NCBI GenBank assembly: GCA_934276485.1
Contig: CAKQTE010000094.1
Span: forward strand, 1 to 24,841
DNA: 24,841 nt
Reading direction: 5' to 3'
Origin: an uncultured Spirochaetales bacterium
GTDB lineage: Bacteria > Spirochaetota > Spirochaetia > Sphaerochaetales > Sphaerochaetaceae
Shown one piece after another: positions 22,533-24,841 of this stretch (its first letter is position 1; each line of letters begins with the position of its first letter). Made by a program: the position numbers and the translations under genes. The notes under the pieces were generated by a model. That model was not told where the DNA came from. It did no database searches and was given only the letters and a program-made list of their open reading frames with translations.

Positions 22533-23267
22533 ATGGCAGATATCAGTAACACAATTTTTGATGAATTGAAAAAAGAGTTGGTTTCCTTGAAGATCAAACC
22601 CGGAGAGAAAATCAATGAGTCTGATATCTGCACACGCTTTTCTGTCACTCGACCTCCAGTAAGAACTGTATTGCAGCGATTGGCCGATTTGCATTTGATT
22701 GAGCTCAAGCCATATAAAGGCATCAGTGCAACACTATTAAGCCTAGAGCAGGTTTATCAAATGATATTCTTGCGTACTTCTGTGGAATCATGGGTAATTA
22801 GGGACTTTATTGATCGAGTGCCAACTGCGTTGGAGCTAGAAGAGCTTGAGCACAATCTAAGACTACAGAAAATCCATATCTCATCAGAGACTGTTGACGA
22901 GAAAGAGTTCTTCAGACTAGACAGCGCAATGCATCAATATTGGTTTGATAAGATGAATTGTTCATCTGTATGGACAATGATTCAGGAAAACCTGAATTAC
23001 GAACGCTTCAGAATGCTCGATTTTGTTGGAACAATGAAGTATTCAGAGATAGTAGGCGATCACGAAGAGCTATTGAATGTAATAAGAGATGGCAGGAAGG
23101 ACGATATCGTACCTGTGCTGTCATCACACTTGAATGCAGGCTTAAGACGTATGGGAAACTTAATCCAGACTGAGTATAAGCAATACTTTGGCTACGATGA
23201 GATGCAGAATGAGTATTGGGTTAAGTATTTCGAGAAGCTATCCAAACGTGAATTACTCGGCAATTGA
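22533..23267 (+). CDS. GntR-family regulator with FCD domain
   Basis: The 244-residue protein has an N-terminal winged helix (1-70) with the GntR pattern LKIKPGEKINESDICTRF and RPPVRTVLQRL. A helical FCD effector domain follows (75-230). The FCD metal/carboxylate site is visible: D130 and H134 (LDSAMH), H177 (GDHEEL) and H199 (SSHL). FCD regulators sense organic acids and usually repress uptake and catabolism operons. The three TGATATCA-type boxes upstream of dctP are the likely targets. It starts 27 bp after the aldolase gene with AAGGA upstream. Its stop codon TGA 23265-23267 coincides with the right end of the neighbouring IS200/IS605 element, so the original C-terminus may have been slightly different. 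Confidence 0.92.
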   Translation: MADISNTIFDELKKELVSLKIKPGEKINESDICTRFSVTRPPVRTVLQRLADLHLIELKPYKGISATLLSLEQVYQMIFLRTSVESWVIRDFIDRVPTALELEELEHNLRLQKIHISSETVDEKEFFRLDSAMHQYWFDKMNCSSVWTMIQENLNYERFRMLDFVGTMKYSEIVGDHEELLNVIRDGRKDDIVPVLSSHLNAGLRRMGNLIQTEYKQYFGYDEMQNEYWVKYFEKLSKRELLGN

Positions 23268-23280
23268 ATTGCCAGAGCAT

Positions 23281-23297
23281 CGTGGGGTTTAGCCACG
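23281..23297 (-). repeat. Right-end hairpin of the IS200/IS605 element
   Basis: CGTGG and CCACG form a 5-bp stem with a 7-base loop containing GGTTTAG. The GGCTAAA core (minus strand) resembles the hairpins of the 269-bp element. It lies 16 bases before the inferred end of the element, in the region expected to hold the TnpB guide-RNA scaffold. Confidence 0.6.
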
Positions 23298-23325
23298 GGT
23301 GCATCCATGACACCGCTACCGCTTT

Positions 23326-24573
23326 TCACACGGCTACTTTTACTACATATGGAGTCTTGATTGGTTCCATATGTATATCTTTTTTACTTTTTTGACCATA
23401 GAGCCTCAGGATGTTATAGGCCCCAACACTGTCTGCATTCCATTCTCTTTCCCCATCAATGTATTTCCCTCTTTTCACTCGCTTCTCTCCAGTGGCATAC
23501 TTACTGGAAACAGATGGAGAGAGTGGAGAACATTGGCTGGTATAGCATTCCTTCTGCTGAATTACGACAATACCTGCATCCTCTGCTTTGTAAGTAAGCT
23601 TATCAACAAGCTTCTTGAAGGGAAGGGAGTGCATCTTCTGATTCAACACTTCGCCTTTGTTAAACCCTTCCCTTATCCCTGTGATATCGCCCACAACAAC
23701 AGTGTTGATGTTGTGGGTAATACAATAGCTTATAACCTCCCTTGTGATCTTATGAATGTAATCATTCATGCAGTTATTCTTCTTCTCATATAGCCTCATA
23801 ATGTGTTTAGAACCCTTTGGGTATTTCACACCCTTTTTCTTCTGGGCCAAATACCACTGTGCCTGCACCCTCTCTATTTCTTTAAGATATTTACGCTCAA
23901 TGGAGAAATACATTCGTCCCACAATAAAGGTCTCTCCGCTTACATTTGAATAGCAGGACATCAAATTATTAATGCCCAAGTCTATGGAGAGATAGTTTCC
24001 ATTATCCTCCTTCATGACACTATCCTCTACCTCATGGATAACAAGACATCTGCACTCTCCATCAGCATCAGGTGGATAGAGCTTAATCTGCTTAATTGAA
24101 TCAATGCCTTCAAATACTCGATTTGAAAGGTAAAGGTAATTGTCATCAATTCCATATTCCTGCTTCATAAACTCTTTCAGTTGCCTCGGGAGAGATAATC
24201 TGATATTGCATCCATTTTGGACTATGGCTTTCTGCATGAAGATGACAGGCATCTTATCCTGTTTGAATCTTGGTGGTTGAGGATTCTTGATCTTACCGTT
24301 TTTAAGAAGTGCAAAGTAAGACTTCCAAGCCTCATCCAAAAGTTTTGCTACCTGCTGTGCTGTCTGAGAAGGGAGGTTACGTGCAAAGAAGTTATCCTTA
24401 TGCGCCTTCTTCTGGTAGTACCAATCCGGATACTCCTTCAATCCCATCTCCTTGTAGTGAAGTCTCTCATGGTTAAGTACATTCCAAAGCTTGAATGCGG
24501 CATAACCAAGATGGCCAACAATATTGGCTTCATTGGTTGTAAGCTTAAGTTTTGTTTCCTTGACCCGTTTCAT
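23326..24573 (-). CDS. tnpB: TnpB-family RNA-guided nuclease (IS200/IS605 accessory protein)
   Basis: The 415-residue protein shows the TnpB layout: an N-terminal helix-turn-helix-like and beta-rich part (ETKLKLTTNEAN; NPQPPRFK near 97-104), then a RuvC-like nuclease. RuvC-I Asp198 lies in LSIDLGINN and RuvC-III Asp381 in NADSVGAYNI. The RuvC-II position, usually a Glu in V-I-E-D-L, reads VVVGDITGI (Gly295). A Glu before YTSQC (E342) may substitute. Of the usual four zinc-finger Cys only C343 and C348 are seen. TnpB proteins use an RNA made from the element's right end to cut DNA, helping the element persist. ATG 24573 has GAGG five bases upstream and lies 6 bp after the tnpA stop. Confidence 0.92.
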   Translation of the reverse strand: MKRVKETKLKLTTNEANIVGHLGYAAFKLWNVLNHERLHYKEMGLKEYPDWYYQKKAHKDNFFARNLPSQTAQQVAKLLDEAWKSYFALLKNGKIKNPQPPRFKQDKMPVIFMQKAIVQNGCNIRLSLPRQLKEFMKQEYGIDDNYLYLSNRVFEGIDSIKQIKLYPPDADGECRCLVIHEVEDSVMKEDNGNYLSIDLGINNLMSCYSNVSGETFIVGRMYFSIERKYLKEIERVQAQWYLAQKKKGVKYPKGSKHIMRLYEKKNNCMNDYIHKITREVISYCITHNINTVVVGDITGIREGFNKGEVLNQKMHSLPFKKLVDKLTYKAEDAGIVVIQQKECYTSQCSPLSPSVSSKYATGEKRVKRGKYIDGEREWNADSVGAYNILRLYGQKSKKDIHMEPIKTPYVVKVAV

Positions 24574-24579
24574 ATAACC

Positions 24580-24717
24580 TCAAAATTGATTGCCCTGATT
24601 TTCTATGTATTTTTTAACTGTTTCCTCTGATATGCAACCAACAGTTTCAACATAGTAGGAATGATTCCATAACTCACCATTCCAAAGACTTGCTCGCAAT
24701 TCAGGAAAATTTTCCAG
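24580..24717 (-). pseudogene. tnpA: C-terminal remnant of tnpA (Y1 transposase)
   Basis: About 45 residues remain, including LWNGELWNHSYYVETVG and the catalytic-helix motif KKYIENQ. The Tyr and the Gln four residues later match the nucleophile helix of IS200/IS605 HUH transposases. The HUH motif and the rest of the protein are missing: in this frame a TAA stop lies just upstream, where the repeat sequence begins. It cannot make active transposase, so this element would depend on TnpA supplied elsewhere. Confidence 0.85.
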
Positions 24718-24841
24718 TTAATTTAACAAATGGTGACTTCTAGGATCAAGAAGCAATCGGCTCCCAAAGATTTTCATTGAGAACCTGTTCCAGAGTTTCA
24801 TGCATCCTATGATTCCAAATCAATTCCTTGACGTATGATAT
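24711..24841 (-). repeat. Right arm of 130-bp terminal inverted repeat
   Basis: This is the reverse complement of 1-130 with two mismatches. It ends exactly where the tnpA remnant begins, suggesting that the repeated element inserted into tnpA. Confidence 0.9.
24746..24841 (-). CDS. 3' end of the same repeated gene as at the left edge
   Basis: The frame enters from the right edge and ends at TGA 24748-24746. It encodes the same C-terminal peptide as 3-101 (HRMHETLEQVLNENLW) with Glu for Asp and loss of the last two residues (WS) through a Trp-to-stop change. It is probably a transposase of unidentified family. Confidence 0.5.
   Translation of the reverse strand: MSYVKELIWNHRMHETLEQVLNENLWEPIAS

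Larger units (their letters stand above)
23265..24717 (-). mobile_element. IS200/IS605-family element, tnpA truncated
   Basis: On the minus strand this holds the end of tnpA, an intact tnpB, and a right end with a hairpin and a terminal TTCAA (ending about 23265). The left end and most of tnpA are replaced by the 130-bp repeat sequence at 24711-24841, so another element has probably inserted into it. The right border abuts the 3' end of the GntR gene. The exact right boundary is inferred from the TCAA rule of the family. Confidence 0.75.

Overview
The window is 24.8 kb of AT-rich bacterial DNA. It carries housekeeping and accessory metabolism genes and is bounded on both sides by mobile DNA. 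The gene set suggests an anaerobe: a three-subunit Na+-pumping oxaloacetate decarboxylase, a fused xanthine dehydrogenase of the kind linked to selenium-dependent purine catabolism, a TRAP solute uptake operon, an Mrp/NBP35 Fe-S ATPase and two lipoproteins. The style would fit a gut or oral spirochaete (Treponema/Sphaerochaeta-like), but a low-GC Firmicute cannot be excluded and there is no rRNA or other marker gene here.

Layout. (1) 1-130 and 24711-24840 are near-identical inverted copies of one 130-bp sequence. Each carries the 3' end of the same protein gene reading inward, so the window is probably a contig broken at a multi-copy element. (2) 211-2077, plus strand: a WYL-domain regulator broken by a frameshift in an A7 run, then an RNase D-like exonuclease. 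(3) 2070-11212, mostly minus strand: a DMT permease; a Na+/phosphate cotransporter with its own terminator; an M20 peptidase gene split by a 269-bp non-autonomous IS200/IS605-type element; xanthine dehydrogenase; dCMP deaminase; an alpha/beta hydrolase; and an F5/8-like domain protein with a clear promoter and operator-like palindrome. (4) 11217-14940, minus: the oadG-oadA-oadB operon with promoter and terminator. (5) 15051-17387, plus: mrp, a Nudix hydrolase and a SIMPL-domain lipoprotein, ending in a strong terminator. (6) 17546-18460: a second DMT permease. (7) 18661-23267: a complete TRAP operon (dctP, dctQ, dctM) with an HpcH/HpaI-type aldolase and a GntR/FCD regulator, preceded by three TGATATCA-type half-palindromes exactly 20 bp apart. 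(8) 23265-24717: an IS200/IS605 element with intact tnpB and only the C-terminal end of tnpA.

How the genes work together. The TRAP operon looks self-contained. A periplasmic binding lipoprotein and two membrane subunits would import an acid, probably a sugar acid or similar carboxylate. The aldolase would release pyruvate or a related 2-oxo acid, and the GntR/FCD protein would repress the operon until the substrate binds. The oad operon would couple decarboxylation of oxaloacetate to Na+ export, and TRAP and NptA-type transporters consume a Na+ gradient.

The most notable observation is the element at 5888-6156. Its ends match IS608 rules closely: TTAC target, TCAA end, and AAAG and GAAT guides abutting two hairpins. 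Its exact removal restores an uninterrupted M20 peptidase reading frame, and it contains a pseudoknot-capable fold near its right end reminiscent of TnpB-associated RNA. All assignments come from reading the sequence; no database search was run.
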